A DNA stretch of 64,000 nucleotides, taken from assembly GCA_017619635.1 (NCBI GenBank), contig JAFZRZ010000040.1, positions 1 through 64,000 on the forward strand. Reading direction: 5' to 3'. Position 1 is the first letter of the stretch, and each line of letters starts with the position of its first letter. Shown piece by piece: positions 26,703 to 36,103 of the stretch. The notes under the pieces were generated by a model that was given only the letters and a program-made list of their open reading frames with translations, did not search any database and had not been told where the DNA came from. This DNA is from Lachnospiraceae bacterium (GTDB lineage: Bacteria > Bacillota > Clostridia > Lachnospirales > Lachnospiraceae). The translations under genes and the position numbers were made by a program.

Positions 26703-28379
26703 ATGAAAAGAAAGTTATCAAGAAAACTGAACATTGTACTTGCATTAATGGGTATCATCATCTTTCTCGTAACTGTAGGCATTGGTGGATACAGATACTA
26801 TCTCTCCATTGTCGATCTTTATGAGACACAGGCTTACCAAACTGCGGCCATGGCTGAAACATTTTTTACTGATGAGCAGATCATCGGGTGGGCGGATACA
26901 GCTTTCAAAATGACTAAAGGTGAGGCTGGTGAAGAAGATGCAGTAAAGATAACCGAGGATCCTGAATATAATGAGATACTTGATCATTTAAAGGATTTAA
27001 GAGACAGCGTTAATGCAAATGATATCTTTGTATTTACAGTTGATGTTGATATGCTGAATTCCTATACTGTTGAGTCACATGATAATGGTACATGGAAACC
27101 GATGATCTATATCGCTGATTCATATATTGAGCCCGAATATGATTTCCTCTATGGAGATACAGGTAAGATTGCATATGACTATATTGATTTTATGGATAAA
27201 TCTATAAAGACAGGTGAAAGACCTCAGGAAAGCATCATATCTGATGGAGGTTTTGGTTATAACATCTCGGCAATGCATCCGGTTGTTAAAAACGGTAAGA
27301 CAGTTGCCATGGTTGGTGTTGAGATTCCTATGGTAACACTTAAGAACGACCTTTTTATGTTCCTTCGTAACGTTATGATAGGTACGCTGCTTGCTATCGT
27401 TATAGCAATTCTGCTCGCAGGTATGTATTTCATGCGTACGATAATCTCACCCATTAAGATGGTTTCATCAGAGGCTGAGAGTTTTATAGAAAACGAGACG
27501 CAGATTTCAGAAAAGCTTAAGGATGTTAAGAGCAAAGACGAGATACAGACTCTTTCGGAAGCTCTCCTTAAGATGGAGATGGGTATCAATGAGTATATTG
27601 ATAACCTTACAAAGGTTACGGCTGAAAAGGAAAGGATAGGAGCAGAACTTAACATTGCAACACAGATTCAGGCAGATATGCTTCCATGCATCTTCCCTCC
27701 TTTCCCTGATAAAAAGGAACTTGATATATTTGCTTCTATGACTCCTGCAAAGGAAGTCGGCGGAGACTTTTATGATTTCTTCCTTCTTGATGATGATCAT
27801 CTTGCACTTGTAATAGCTGATGTGTCTGGTAAGGGTGTGCCTGCCGCACTGTTCATGGTCATTTCAAAAACACTCATAAAGGATCAGGCTGCAAGCTGCC
27901 GTTCACCCAAGACAATACTTGAGACTGTTAACAATCAGCTTAATGAGAGCAATGCGCAGAGCATGTTCGTTACGGTATGGCTCGGCATCATGGAGATCAG
28001 CACAGGTAAGATGGTAGCTGCCAATGCAGGTCATGAGTATCCTATCTTAAAGGGATCGGATGGTAACTTTGAGATCATAAAAGACAAGCATGGAATGGTT
28101 CTTGGAGCAATGGAAGGATTGTCATACAAAGAGTATGAACTTGAAGTTCCTGAAAATGGCTGCCTGTTTGTATATACAGACGGTGTGCCGGAAGCAACCG
28201 ATGCAGATAATAACATGTTTGGCATGGAAAGACTGGTCGACGCTCTTAACCGTGAGCCTAATGCGGATTCAACCACTCTTCTTAAGAATGTAAAAGCGTC
28301 TGTTGATGAATTTGTTGGCGGAGCACCTCAGTTTGATGATCTTACGATGCTGGCTATAAGAAGGATTAAGATAAAATGA
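26703..28379 (+). CDS. membrane sensor PP2C phosphatase (SpoIIE/RsbU type) with HAMP domain
   Basis: The protein of 558 residues has an N-terminal membrane segment (about 12-32), an extracellular Cache-like sensor of ~180 residues, a second membrane segment, a HAMP region and a cytoplasmic PP2C domain (about 315-555). The metal-binding motifs are VGGDFYDFF, ADVSGKGVPAALFM, NAGHEYPIL, DGVPEATD and FDDLTMLA. It should remove phosphate from the STAS protein (20768) in response to an outside signal. The start ATG 26703 follows AGAGG; the ATG at 26685 lacks a site. The RsbW-type kinase gene begins 24 bases after the stop. Confidence 0.94.
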   Translation: MKRKLSRKLNIVLALMGIIIFLVTVGIGGYRYYLSIVDLYETQAYQTAAMAETFFTDEQIIGWADTAFKMTKGEAGEEDAVKITEDPEYNEILDHLKDLRDSVNANDIFVFTVDVDMLNSYTVESHDNGTWKPMIYIADSYIEPEYDFLYGDTGKIAYDYIDFMDKSIKTGERPQESIISDGGFGYNISAMHPVVKNGKTVAMVGVEIPMVTLKNDLFMFLRNVMIGTLLAIVIAILLAGMYFMRTIISPIKMVSSEAESFIENETQISEKLKDVKSKDEIQTLSEALLKMEMGINEYIDNLTKVTAEKERIGAELNIATQIQADMLPCIFPPFPDKKELDIFASMTPAKEVGGDFYDFFLLDDDHLALVIADVSGKGVPAALFMVISKTLIKDQAASCRSPKTILETVNNQLNESNAQSMFVTVWLGIMEISTGKMVAANAGHEYPILKGSDGNFEIIKDKHGMVLGAMEGLSYKEYELEVPENGCLFVYTDGVPEATDADNNMFGMERLVDALNREPNADSTTLLKNVKASVDEFVGGAPQFDDLTMLAIRRIKIK

Positions 28380-28403
28380 AAGCCCGATTATGAGGGGAAA
28401 AGA

Positions 28404-28814
28404 ATGAAGAGACTGGATATAGAAGCCAATGTAGATAAACTGAATGATGTTTTGGAATTCCTGGAGGAACAGCTTGATGAGAATAACTGCAGCCCAAAAG
28501 CTCAGGTTCAGTTAGATGTCGCTGTTGAAGAGATATTCGTAAATATTGCTCATTATGCGTATTCAAATAAAGAAGATGGTCGTGCTATAATAGATATAGA
28601 ATTCCCTAAAGATGATTATGTAAGCATCACTTTTTATGACAACGGAGTTCCGTATGATCCACTGGCAAAAGAGGATCCCGATATAACTCTTTCCGCGGAT
28701 GATCGTCCTATAGGCGGACTTGGTATCTATATGGTTAAAAAAAGTATGGATGAAGTCGCTTACAGGCATGAGAACGGACAGAACATATTTACAATAGGAA
28801 AGAAAATAAGCTGA
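28404..28814 (+). CDS. RsbW-type serine-protein kinase (anti-sigma factor-like)
   Basis: This 136-residue GHKL ATPase has the complete set of boxes: N-box VEEIFVNIAHYAY with Asn47, G1 YDNGVPYDP with Asp79 and G2 GGLGIYMVK. It should phosphorylate the STAS antagonist and thereby set the switch opposite to the PP2C phosphatase encoded just upstream. No SigB- or SigF-like gene is in the window, so its binding target may be another protein, possibly the STAS protein alone or the MATE transporter. GAGGGGAAAAG... serves as the ribosome binding region. Confidence 0.94.
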   Translation: MKRLDIEANVDKLNDVLEFLEEQLDENNCSPKAQVQLDVAVEEIFVNIAHYAYSNKEDGRAIIDIEFPKDDYVSITFYDNGVPYDPLAKEDPDITLSADDRPIGGLGIYMVKKSMDEVAYRHENGQNIFTIGKKIS

Positions 28815-28844
28815 CGGATCTTCACACCTTTTTAAGGAGGAAGC

Positions 28845-29852
28845 ATGGAGTCTGCACGAGATAATTCATTTACGTTTTCAAAGTTGATCGACTTTCTGAA
28901 AGGAAAGAAGGTTTATGTTCAAACGCATAATTATCCCGATCCCGATGCGATAGGTTCAGGATTTGGTTTTCAAAAACTTTTGGAACATTTCGGCATCGAT
29001 GCGACATTATGCTATTATGGGAAGATCGACAGAGTCAATACCAGGAAGATGATCGAGATGCTTGATATCGATATAGTATCCAAGGACGATATCGAAGATC
29101 ATATGATGGAACATGATCCTATCGTATGTATTGACTCTCAGAAGTATGGCGGAAACATCATCGATCTTAAGGGAGATGAGGTTGCCTGTATAGATCATCA
29201 TCCGACAGTTGAGATAATCGACTATTATTATAAGGATATAAGGATGGTCGGAAGCTGTGCGACTATCATAGCGGGATATTATGAGCAGATGAATATTCGC
29301 CCTTCTGTGAACGTGGCAACAGCTCTTCTTTACGGATTGCAAATGGATACGAACGGATTTACACGCGGAGTCACCGATGCAGATATTCATGCATTCGGAT
29401 TCCTTCATCCGTTCATAGATCAAAAGATACTTTCAAGCCTTGAACAGAATCTTATGGAGTTCAAGGATCTTCAGGCATACGGTGCGGCTATATCCAATAT
29501 ACAGATATTCGACAACATCGGTTTTGCATTTATACCTTTTTCGTGCCAGGATGCGCTTATAGCCATTACCTGTGATTTTATACTGTCGCTTGAAGAGGTT
29601 TATGTGGCAATAGTATATTCCAAAAGAGATACCGGCTATAAATTCTCGGTTCGTTCGGAAGAGAATGTAAGTGATATAGACTGTGGTGTGATGGTGTCAG
29701 AAGCACTTATTGATATCGGTACTGGAGGAGGCCACTCATTTATGGCAGGAGGCTTTGTTCCGATTGAGAATATAAACAAACTCGGAAACAATCCTGATGA
29801 GGCTTTAATACAGAAATTCATGCAGGTAAAGGAAAGGATGACGTCTCATTAA
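28845..29852 (+). CDS. DHH-family phosphoesterase, NrnA-like
   Basis: The 335-residue protein has the DHH-type motifs HNYPDPDAIGS near residue 28, VCIDSQ near 95 and CIDHHPTVE near 112, and a C-terminal DHHA1 domain ending in GGGHSFMAGG. This layout fits NrnA, which degrades nano-RNA and 3'-phosphoadenosine 5'-phosphate, and related enzymes that split pGpG or c-di-AMP products. A role in breaking down the cyclic di-nucleotide products of the neighbouring diguanylate cyclase would fit but is inference. A perfect AAGGAGG lies 6 bases before the ATG, and the gene follows the kinase by 30 bases. Confidence 0.9.
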   Translation: MESARDNSFTFSKLIDFLKGKKVYVQTHNYPDPDAIGSGFGFQKLLEHFGIDATLCYYGKIDRVNTRKMIEMLDIDIVSKDDIEDHMMEHDPIVCIDSQKYGGNIIDLKGDEVACIDHHPTVEIIDYYYKDIRMVGSCATIIAGYYEQMNIRPSVNVATALLYGLQMDTNGFTRGVTDADIHAFGFLHPFIDQKILSSLEQNLMEFKDLQAYGAAISNIQIFDNIGFAFIPFSCQDALIAITCDFILSLEEVYVAIVYSKRDTGYKFSVRSEENVSDIDCGVMVSEALIDIGTGGGHSFMAGGFVPIENINKLGNNPDEALIQKFMQVKERMTSH

Positions 29853-29911
29853 ATAAATCAAATCTGTTACACTTCAAATGATAATATTTAAAAAGTTAGA
29901 TATCAAACTAT

Positions 29912-29920
29912 TGATATAAA
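29912..29920 (+). promoter_or_regulatory. possible extended -10 element of the chemoreceptor gene
   Basis: TGATATAAA lies 24 bases before the ATG. No -35 box at standard distance is visible, so this is tentative. Confidence 0.3.
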
Positions 29921-29944
29921 AATATATTGTGGAGGTGTATTTTT

Positions 29945-32101
29945 ATGATGGGGTTTAAGAATGTTAAGATGAGGACGCTGATCATTGCGATCGTCGCTGC
30001 TTCAGCAGCTATTGGAATCTTCCTGCTGTGTTCTCTGGCTTTTTACAATTCTAACAAGATCTTGAGAGACAAGATCAATGATAACATGTCAACATATCTC
30101 GATGCGCAGGTAAGTTCCGTTGAGGAATTCGTACTTGTGTCTGAAGAGAAACTTAAGCTCTTCTCTAAAAGTAAGATCGTTAAGGATGTTATAGAGGATG
30201 ACAGAGCTGATTATGCTAAAAATCCCAACAGACAGATGCCGATGTTTAATGATGAGTCGTATAACACGGTTGCATATTATACCGATAATTATCCTCATTA
30301 TGCAGAAGCTCAGGCATATACACTTGATTATTATTCAGGCCTTGATAACTGGGAAGGCCTATATATAGGTAACTTTGAGACAAGGATCCTTACTTACAGC
30401 GTTCCGCCTGTAATAGGTAAGGTTTTAAGAGATGATCCTGCAAGAGTACAGCAGCTGATGGATTCCATGACTGCAAATCCTGACGGAGTATATAATGCAG
30501 GTATCATAGTTTCACCAGGTACCGGACAGCTATGTCTTTCAATGTACTGTCCTGTATATAAGGATAATGAGATGATCGGTTACGTCGGAGCAGGCGTTTT
30601 CCATACAGACCTAGAAGATCTTCTTCAGGGTTATAAGCTTAACGGTGTAGATAACTCATATTTCTATATGATAAACACCGAGACCGGCATAACATACACA
30701 GATACAGAGGCAACTCCCGAAGAGCAGGAAGAGGTTATAGCGAAAGAGATAACTCGTCCCGTACTCCTTGAGGTAGTTGATAAGATAAATAACGAAAAAC
30801 TTGAAAAGGGTCAGTTTGAGTTTAAGAATCCCGAAACAGGTGAAACAGATATTGTTAATTTCAAGGTAATTCCCGGAAGAAACTGGGCAGTTATTATATC
30901 AGCTGATAAAGATGAGCTTTATGCAGCATCCAGAAGCAGTCTTACAACGCTTCTGATCATTGGAATACTTTCGTTCGTACTTATAGTGGTTCTTGCAGGA
31001 GCTGCTGTTACGATATCTACCAAGCCTCTTGCGAATATAACCGATTCTATAAGAAATCTCGGAAACCTTGATCTTTCGAAAGATGCATCGATCAAGCCTT
31101 ATGTAGGAGCAAAGAGTGAGGTTGGACTTATAGCGACGGCTGTTGATTCACTTTCCGATACATTCAGAGGAATAGTTGGAACTCTGGGAAACTGTACAGA
31201 TTCCCTGTCTGGCAATACTCAGGACATGAATGATACATTCCGTGAGCTGCATGACAATATTGAAAATACGGCTGCCACAACTGAGGAGCTCTCAGCTAGT
31301 ATCATCAATACAAATGAAGCCATCAACAACATGGTCTCTGAGCTTAACCGTATGAATGAAATGGTTGATGATATCTCTGACAAGGTAAAAGCCGGTTCAT
31401 TAAAGAGTAACTCTATGATCAAGGCTGCGGCTGATATGACCCAGCAGTCAGAAGAGAAGCTGTCTGACAGTGAAAGAAAGATAGAGACCACCAAACAGCG
31501 TATAGAAGAAGCTATAAATGCTCTGTCAACTCTTTCAAAGATAGATGAGATGGCAGCTACAATCCTTGATATAACAAGCCAGACAAACCTTCTGTCGCTT
31601 AATGCATCAATAGAAGCTGCAAGAGCAGGAGAGGCCGGAAGAGGATTTGCCGTAGTTGCAGATGAGATTGGAAAACTTGCTGACGATTCATCTAATACAG
31701 CATCTCAGATCCAGGATATCTGTGTAACAGCCAATAAGAGTATAGAGAGCGTTAAGGATTGCTTTAAAGATATCATCGAATTCATGGAAAAAGACGTTAC
31801 TGTTCAGCTTAGAGATTTCACAGGTATGGCAAGATCATACGGTGAGGATCTTAAGAATATACAGGATTCCATTAATTCTATCGAGCATACATCTGTAGAA
31901 TTCAGCAGATCAATGGACGTTATAAAGGAGCAGGTTGACCATGTGAGTGCAGCTTCTTCTGATAACGAACAGGGTGTAAACGATATCATCGCCAAGAATG
32001 ATCTTACTACCGATACAGCAGACAAGATCATGAAGGTTGCTGAGGACAACAGTAACAATGCACGTGAGATAAATGATATCATCGACAGATTCAAACAGTG
32101 A
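29945..32101 (+). CDS. methyl-accepting chemotaxis protein with Cache sensor
   Basis: The 718-residue receptor has membrane segments near residues 12-33 and 330-355 enclosing a ~290-residue extracellular dCache-type sensor, then HAMP and the cytoplasmic signalling domain. The conserved hairpin tip [33 protein letters not shown] (in shorter form: [15 protein letters not shown]) lies near residues 545-575. The sensor type binds small ligands such as amino acids or organic acids. I start it at ATG 29945 because GGAGG (29931-29935) is 9 bases upstream. It is followed by a UUCG-capped terminator. Confidence 0.96.
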   Translation: MMGFKNVKMRTLIIAIVAASAAIGIFLLCSLAFYNSNKILRDKINDNMSTYLDAQVSSVEEFVLVSEEKLKLFSKSKIVKDVIEDDRADYAKNPNRQMPMFNDESYNTVAYYTDNYPHYAEAQAYTLDYYSGLDNWEGLYIGNFETRILTYSVPPVIGKVLRDDPARVQQLMDSMTANPDGVYNAGIIVSPGTGQLCLSMYCPVYKDNEMIGYVGAGVFHTDLEDLLQGYKLNGVDNSYFYMINTETGITYTDTEATPEEQEEVIAKEITRPVLLEVVDKINNEKLEKGQFEFKNPETGETDIVNFKVIPGRNWAVIISADKDELYAASRSSLTTLLIIGILSFVLIVVLAGAAVTISTKPLANITDSIRNLGNLDLSKDASIKPYVGAKSEVGLIATAVDSLSDTFRGIVGTLGNCTDSLSGNTQDMNDTFRELHDNIENTAATTEELSASIINTNEAINNMVSELNRMNEMVDDISDKVKAGSLKSNSMIKAAADMTQQSEEKLSDSERKIETTKQRIEEAINALSTLSKIDEMAATILDITSQTNLLSLNASIEAARAGEAGRGFAVVADEIGKLADDSSNTASQIQDICVTANKSIESVKDCFKDIIEFMEKDVTVQLRDFTGMARSYGEDLKNIQDSINSIEHTSVEFSRSMDVIKEQVDHVSAASSDNEQGVNDIIAKNDLTTDTADKIMKVAEDNSNNAREINDIIDRFKQ

Positions 32102-32126
32102 TAAATTTTATCGACATATGATTTGA

Positions 32127-32156
32127 AAAATGCCTTCCTTCGGGAGGGCATTTTCT
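32127..32156 (+). terminator. intrinsic terminator with UUCG tetraloop
   Basis: TGCCTTCC pairs with GGAGGGCA around a TTCG loop, flanked by A-rich and T-rich arms, 25 bases after the chemoreceptor stop. Confidence 0.88.
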
Positions 32157-32197
32157 TGATAAATGGTGTAAAATGTAAAATACAGGAGGTATTTTAA

Positions 32198-33184
32198 ATG
32201 AAACTTTTATTCTACGCTACAAAGATCTACGATAAGAAATCATTTGATACGATTTTACCAAATTTCCCTGAAGTTGAGATAGATTATATCGAGCATGAGC
32301 TTGAACCGAGAACGGCTATCCTTGCAAAAGGATATGATGCCGTATGTGCTTTCGTAAGTGCCGATGTATCTGCAGATACGCTTTCAATACTTTCAGAATG
32401 CGGAGTAAAAGCTGTTCTTATGCGCTGTGCAGGTTTTAATAATGTTGATACAGATAAGGCAAAGGAACTGGGAATAGTAGTAAAAAGAGTACCGGCATAC
32501 TCACCTGAATCTGTTGCCGAGCTGGCAATGGCTCTTGCGATGGCTGTAAACAGAAGACTGTATAAGGCATACAACAAAGTAAGAGAGAATGATTACACTC
32601 TTAAAGGACTAAGAGGAGTACTTTTTTACGGAAAGACTGCGGGTATAGTCGGAACAGGTAAGATAGGTGCCGCAATGTGCCGTATATGCAGAGGCTTCGG
32701 TATGAGAGTCATAGCATATGACGTATATGAGAATCCCTCACTTAAGGATTTTGTAGAGTATGTATCATTGGATGAACTTTTAAAGACAAGTGATCTTATA
32801 TCTTTGCATTGTCCGTTAATGGATTCAACATATCACATGATCAATATAGAGAGCATAAAGAAGATGAAAGACGGCGTAATACTCGTTAATACATCAAGAG
32901 GTGCTCTCATTGATACGGATGAGCTTATAGAAGGTATCCGCCTTAACAAATTCCTGGGTATAGGTCTTGACGTATATGAGGAAGAGGCCGGAAATGTTTA
33001 TGAGGACCGTTCTGATGAGATCATGCAGCATTCCGTTACCGCAAGACTTTTATCTTTTCCTAATGTAATGATGACATCTCACCAGGGTTTCTATACGGTT
33101 GAAGCCTTAGAGGCAATAGCAGATACGACGCTTAACAACATGAAAGATGCATTGAACGGAATACAGACAGCAAATGACGTTTAA
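32198..33184 (+). CDS. ldhA: D-lactate dehydrogenase (D-2-hydroxyacid dehydrogenase family)
   Basis: The enzyme reduces pyruvate to D-lactate with NADH, a fermentation end step. Family marks are YSPESVAELAMAL near residue 103, the NAD motif GTGKIGAAM near 151, VNTSRGALIDTDEL near 230 with the substrate-binding Arg, VYEEEAG near 262 and the catalytic His in TSHQGFYT near 296. This set of residues is closer to fermentative D-LDH than to phosphoglycerate dehydrogenase. The length of 328 residues is normal. A clear GGAGG precedes the ATG. No confident promoter is seen beyond AT-rich DNA after the upstream terminator. Confidence 0.92.
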   Translation: MKLLFYATKIYDKKSFDTILPNFPEVEIDYIEHELEPRTAILAKGYDAVCAFVSADVSADTLSILSECGVKAVLMRCAGFNNVDTDKAKELGIVVKRVPAYSPESVAELAMALAMAVNRRLYKAYNKVRENDYTLKGLRGVLFYGKTAGIVGTGKIGAAMCRICRGFGMRVIAYDVYENPSLKDFVEYVSLDELLKTSDLISLHCPLMDSTYHMINIESIKKMKDGVILVNTSRGALIDTDELIEGIRLNKFLGIGLDVYEEEAGNVYEDRSDEIMQHSVTARLLSFPNVMMTSHQGFYTVEALEAIADTTLNNMKDALNGIQTANDV

Positions 33185-33202
33185 TACGTTTTCTAACTAA
33201 TT

Positions 33203-33239
33203 TGACAAAAAATCTATTTGTTTTTTGTAGATTATGTCA
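33203..33239 (+). repeat. imperfect inverted repeat upstream of nrdD
   Basis: TGACA...ATCTA (33203-33215) mirrors TAGATTATGTCA (33228-33239). It lies between the ldhA stop and the nrdD promoter and could be a regulator site or a weak hairpin; the function is unknown. Confidence 0.35.
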
Positions 33240-33250
33240 TTTCAAATTCA

Positions 33251-33280
33251 TTGACACAACAGATTGAATGACATTATAAT
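33251..33280 (+). promoter_or_regulatory. strong sigma-A promoter of nrdDG-dut
   Basis: A perfect TTGACA (33251-33256), an 18-base spacer and a perfect TATAAT (33275-33280) lie 97 bases before the nrdD ATG. Sequences resembling NrdR boxes start at 33254 and 33286, 32 bases apart, but match the consensus only partly. Confidence 0.88.
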
Positions 33281-33295
33281 ATGGTACAAGATATT

Positions 33296-33345
33296 GTGAG
33301 TTGCGCGAAGCCATTTACTAGATGATGTGGCTTAGCGTGACTTAC
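33296..33345 (+). promoter_or_regulatory. long leader hairpin of nrdD mRNA
   Basis: GTGAGTTGCGCGAAGCCA (33296-33313) pairs almost fully with TGGCTTAGCGTGACTTAC (33328-33345), using a few G-U pairs and one mismatch, around a 14-base loop. It starts about 9 bases after the predicted transcription start and ends 16 bases before the AAGGAG ribosome binding site. It may protect the transcript or take part in post-transcriptional control. Confidence 0.65.
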
Positions 33346-33376
33346 GTTTGCGTTTAATGTATAAGGAGATGTAAGG

Positions 33377-35569
33377 ATGAGCGTTGTGGTGGAGTCGGTT
33401 AAAGAGTTGGATGACAATTATTACGGCGAAAGATACATGCCCAAAAGACATGTTGTTGTCATCAAGAAGGATGGAAGCTTTGAAGAGTTCAATGTCCAGA
33501 AGGTTGTCAATGCCGTAGGAAAGAGTGCATACAGAGCACTTACAAAATTCTCTGAAGAGGAAAAGGGCCAGATCTGTCAGTATGTATGTGACAAGGTAGA
33601 TGAGCTCGAGTCAGATGAGATCCCGATTCCTGTCATGCATAACATAGTTGAGAGCGCACTTGAGCAGGTTAAGCCTATAGTTGCAAAGTCTTACAGGGAC
33701 TACCGTAACTATAAGCAGGACTTCGTGCGCATGCTCGATGATGTATATAAGAAGAGTCAGTCTATCATGTATGTTGGTGACAAGGAGAATTCAAATACCG
33801 ATTCTGCTCTTGTTTCAACAAAGAGATCTCTTATATTCAACCAGCTCAACAAGGAGCTATATCAGAAGTTCTTCCTTACAACAGAAGAGATACAGGCATG
33901 CCGTGACGGCTATATCTATGTTCATGACATGAGTGCAAGAAGAGATACGATGAACTGTTGTCTCTTTGATGTTGAAAACGTATTAAAGGGCGGTTTTGAG
34001 ATGGGTAACATCTGGTATAACGAGCCCAAGACCGTTGATACCGCTTTTGATGTTATAGGTGATATCGTATTAAGTGCAGCAAGTCAGCAGTATGGCGGAT
34101 TTACTGTTCCCAGTGTTGATAACATACTTGAGCCTTATGCCGAGAAGTCATATAAGAAATACACTGATAAGTACATGAAGCTCGGAATAGACAAGGAAAC
34201 TGCAGAGGCTGAGGCTTATGCTGATGTTGTAAGAGATATGGAACAGGGCTTCCAGGGATGGGAGTATAAGTTCAATACGGTAGCAAGCTCACGTGGAGAC
34301 TATCCTTTCATCACTGTTACTGCAGGTACTGGAACAGGAAGATTTGCAAAACTTGCTACGATCTGCATGCTCAATGTACGCCGCAGGGGACAGGGAAAGA
34401 AAGAATGCAAGAAGCCTGTACTGTTCCCCAAGATCGTATTCCTTTATGATGAAAAACTCCATGGACCAGGAGGAGAATTGGAGGATGTATTCGAGGCAGG
34501 TGTTAAGTGTTCTGCCAAGACAATGTATCCTGACTGGCTTTCTCTTACTGGTAAGGGATATATAGCTTCAATGTACAAGAGATACGGAAAGATAATATCT
34601 CCCATGGGTTGCCGTGCTTTCCTTTCACCCTGGTATGAGAGAGGCGGAATGCATCCTGCAGACGATGATGATACACCTATCTTTGTTGGAAGATTCAATA
34701 TAGGAGCGGTTTCACTCCATCTTCCCATGATCCTTGCAAAGGCAAGACATGAGAGCAAGGATTTCTATGAGGTGTTGGATTATTATCTTAACCTTATAAG
34801 ACAACTGCATATACGTACATATGCTTATCTTGGAGAGATGCGTGCCTCAACAAATCCTCTTGCTTACTGCGAAGGAGGTTTCCTTGGCGGACACCTTAAG
34901 CTTACGGATAAGATCAAGCCCATCCTTAATGCGGCTACAGCAAGCTTTGGTATAACAGCTTTCAACGAGCTTCAGATGCTCTATAACGGTAAGTCTCTTG
35001 TGGAAGACGGACAGTTTGCACTTGAAGTTCTAGAGCATATCAATAAAAAGGTAAATGAGTTTAAAGAAGAGGACGGACACCTCTATGCCATCTACGGAAC
35101 ACCGGCTGAGAATCTCTGCGGACTCCAGGTTCAGCAGTTCAGAAAGAAGTACGGTATCGTTGAAGGCGTATCAGACAGGGAATATGTGTCAAACAGCTTC
35201 CACTGTCATGTAACCGAAGATATCACACCCATCGAGAAGCAGGATACGGAATACCGTTTCTGGGAGCTTTGTAACGGTGGAAAGATACAGTATGTTAAGT
35301 ATCCTATAGATTACAACCTTGAAGCGATCAAGACACTTATCAGAAGAGCGATGGAAATGGGCTTTTACGAAGGTGTGAATATGTCTTTGGCATATTGCGA
35401 TGATTGCGGACATCAGGAACTCGAGATGGATGTTTGTCCCAAGTGCGGAAGCAGAAATCTCACAAAGATAGACCGAATGAACGGTTATCTTTCATATTCG
35501 CGTGTTCATGGTGACACCAGACTTAATGAAGCCAAGATGGCTGAGATCGCAGAAAGGAAGTCTATGTAA
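33377..35569 (+). CDS. nrdD: anaerobic ribonucleoside-triphosphate reductase (class III)
   Basis: NrdD makes deoxyribonucleotides from NTPs without oxygen, using a glycyl radical. The N-terminal ATP-cone (about residues 24-115, VVIKKDGSFEEFN) gives allosteric control. The core follows, with CEGGFLGGHL near 500. The C-terminal zinc site is CDDCG...CPKCG, and RMNGYLSYSR near the end carries the radical Gly. The 730-residue length is typical. The strong promoter, hairpin leader and clear ribosome binding site suggest high and regulated expression. The activase gene nrdG starts 2 bases after the stop. Confidence 0.97.
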   Translation: MSVVVESVKELDDNYYGERYMPKRHVVVIKKDGSFEEFNVQKVVNAVGKSAYRALTKFSEEEKGQICQYVCDKVDELESDEIPIPVMHNIVESALEQVKPIVAKSYRDYRNYKQDFVRMLDDVYKKSQSIMYVGDKENSNTDSALVSTKRSLIFNQLNKELYQKFFLTTEEIQACRDGYIYVHDMSARRDTMNCCLFDVENVLKGGFEMGNIWYNEPKTVDTAFDVIGDIVLSAASQQYGGFTVPSVDNILEPYAEKSYKKYTDKYMKLGIDKETAEAEAYADVVRDMEQGFQGWEYKFNTVASSRGDYPFITVTAGTGTGRFAKLATICMLNVRRRGQGKKECKKPVLFPKIVFLYDEKLHGPGGELEDVFEAGVKCSAKTMYPDWLSLTGKGYIASMYKRYGKIISPMGCRAFLSPWYERGGMHPADDDDTPIFVGRFNIGAVSLHLPMILAKARHESKDFYEVLDYYLNLIRQLHIRTYAYLGEMRASTNPLAYCEGGFLGGHLKLTDKIKPILNAATASFGITAFNELQMLYNGKSLVEDGQFALEVLEHINKKVNEFKEEDGHLYAIYGTPAENLCGLQVQQFRKKYGIVEGVSDREYVSNSFHCHVTEDITPIEKQDTEYRFWELCNGGKIQYVKYPIDYNLEAIKTLIRRAMEMGFYEGVNMSLAYCDDCGHQELEMDVCPKCGSRNLTKIDRMNGYLSYSRVHGDTRLNEAKMAEIAERKSM

Positions 35570-35571
35570 CC

Positions 35572-36081
35572 ATGAGATATCACAATATTACCAAGGATGA
35601 CATGCTCAACGGCGACGGCTTACGAGTTGTTCTGTGGGTTGCCGGCTGTTCGCATTGCTGTAAAGGATGTCAGAATCCTATAACGTGGGATCCTGACGGC
35701 GGTCTGCTCTTTGATGATGCAGCCAAGAAAGAGATATTTGATCTGCTCGATAAATCATATATTTCAGGTATAACATTTTCGGGCGGAGATCCTCTTTACT
35801 GCTCAAACAGGCTCGATGTGAGAGCTCTTGTTGAAGAGATAAGAGAAAAATATCCGGACAAGACCATATGGATCTACACAGGATATAAGTGGGAAGAGAT
35901 ATGGCATTATCCGATGATGAAGAATATAGATGTGCTTGTTGACGGAGAATATGTTGAGGAACTGCGTGACACAAAGCTTTTGTGGAAGGGGAGTTCAAAC
36001 CAGAGAGTTATTGATGTACAGGCAACTCTTGCAAAATCAGACAAGCTCATACCCACACTTCATTGCGGAGATTACGAATAA
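35572..36081 (+). CDS. nrdG: anaerobic ribonucleotide reductase activating protein (radical SAM)
   Basis: NrdG is the radical SAM enzyme that creates the glycyl radical on NrdD. The 4Fe-4S motif CSHCCKGC (CxxxCxxC) is at residues 25-32 after WVAGC-type sequence, and the SAM-binding TFSGGDPL follows near residue 66. The length of 169 residues is usual. Tight spacing after nrdD indicates co-translation. Confidence 0.96.
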   Translation: MRYHNITKDDMLNGDGLRVVLWVAGCSHCCKGCQNPITWDPDGGLLFDDAAKKEIFDLLDKSYISGITFSGGDPLYCSNRLDVRALVEEIREKYPDKTIWIYTGYKWEEIWHYPMMKNIDVLVDGEYVEELRDTKLLWKGSSNQRVIDVQATLAKSDKLIPTLHCGDYE

Positions 36082-36103
36082 ACTTTTATTAAGGGGAGAC
36101 GAC

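Noticed and set aside
20768..28814. Classical SigB/SigF stress operon
   Set aside because: STAS, PP2C and RsbW are present, but no sigma factor gene is found in or near the run.
33202..33233. Second nrdD promoter (TTGACA at 33202 with TAGATT at 33228)
   Set aside because: The spacer is 20 bases and the -10 is poor; the perfect promoter at 33251-33280 is far better.
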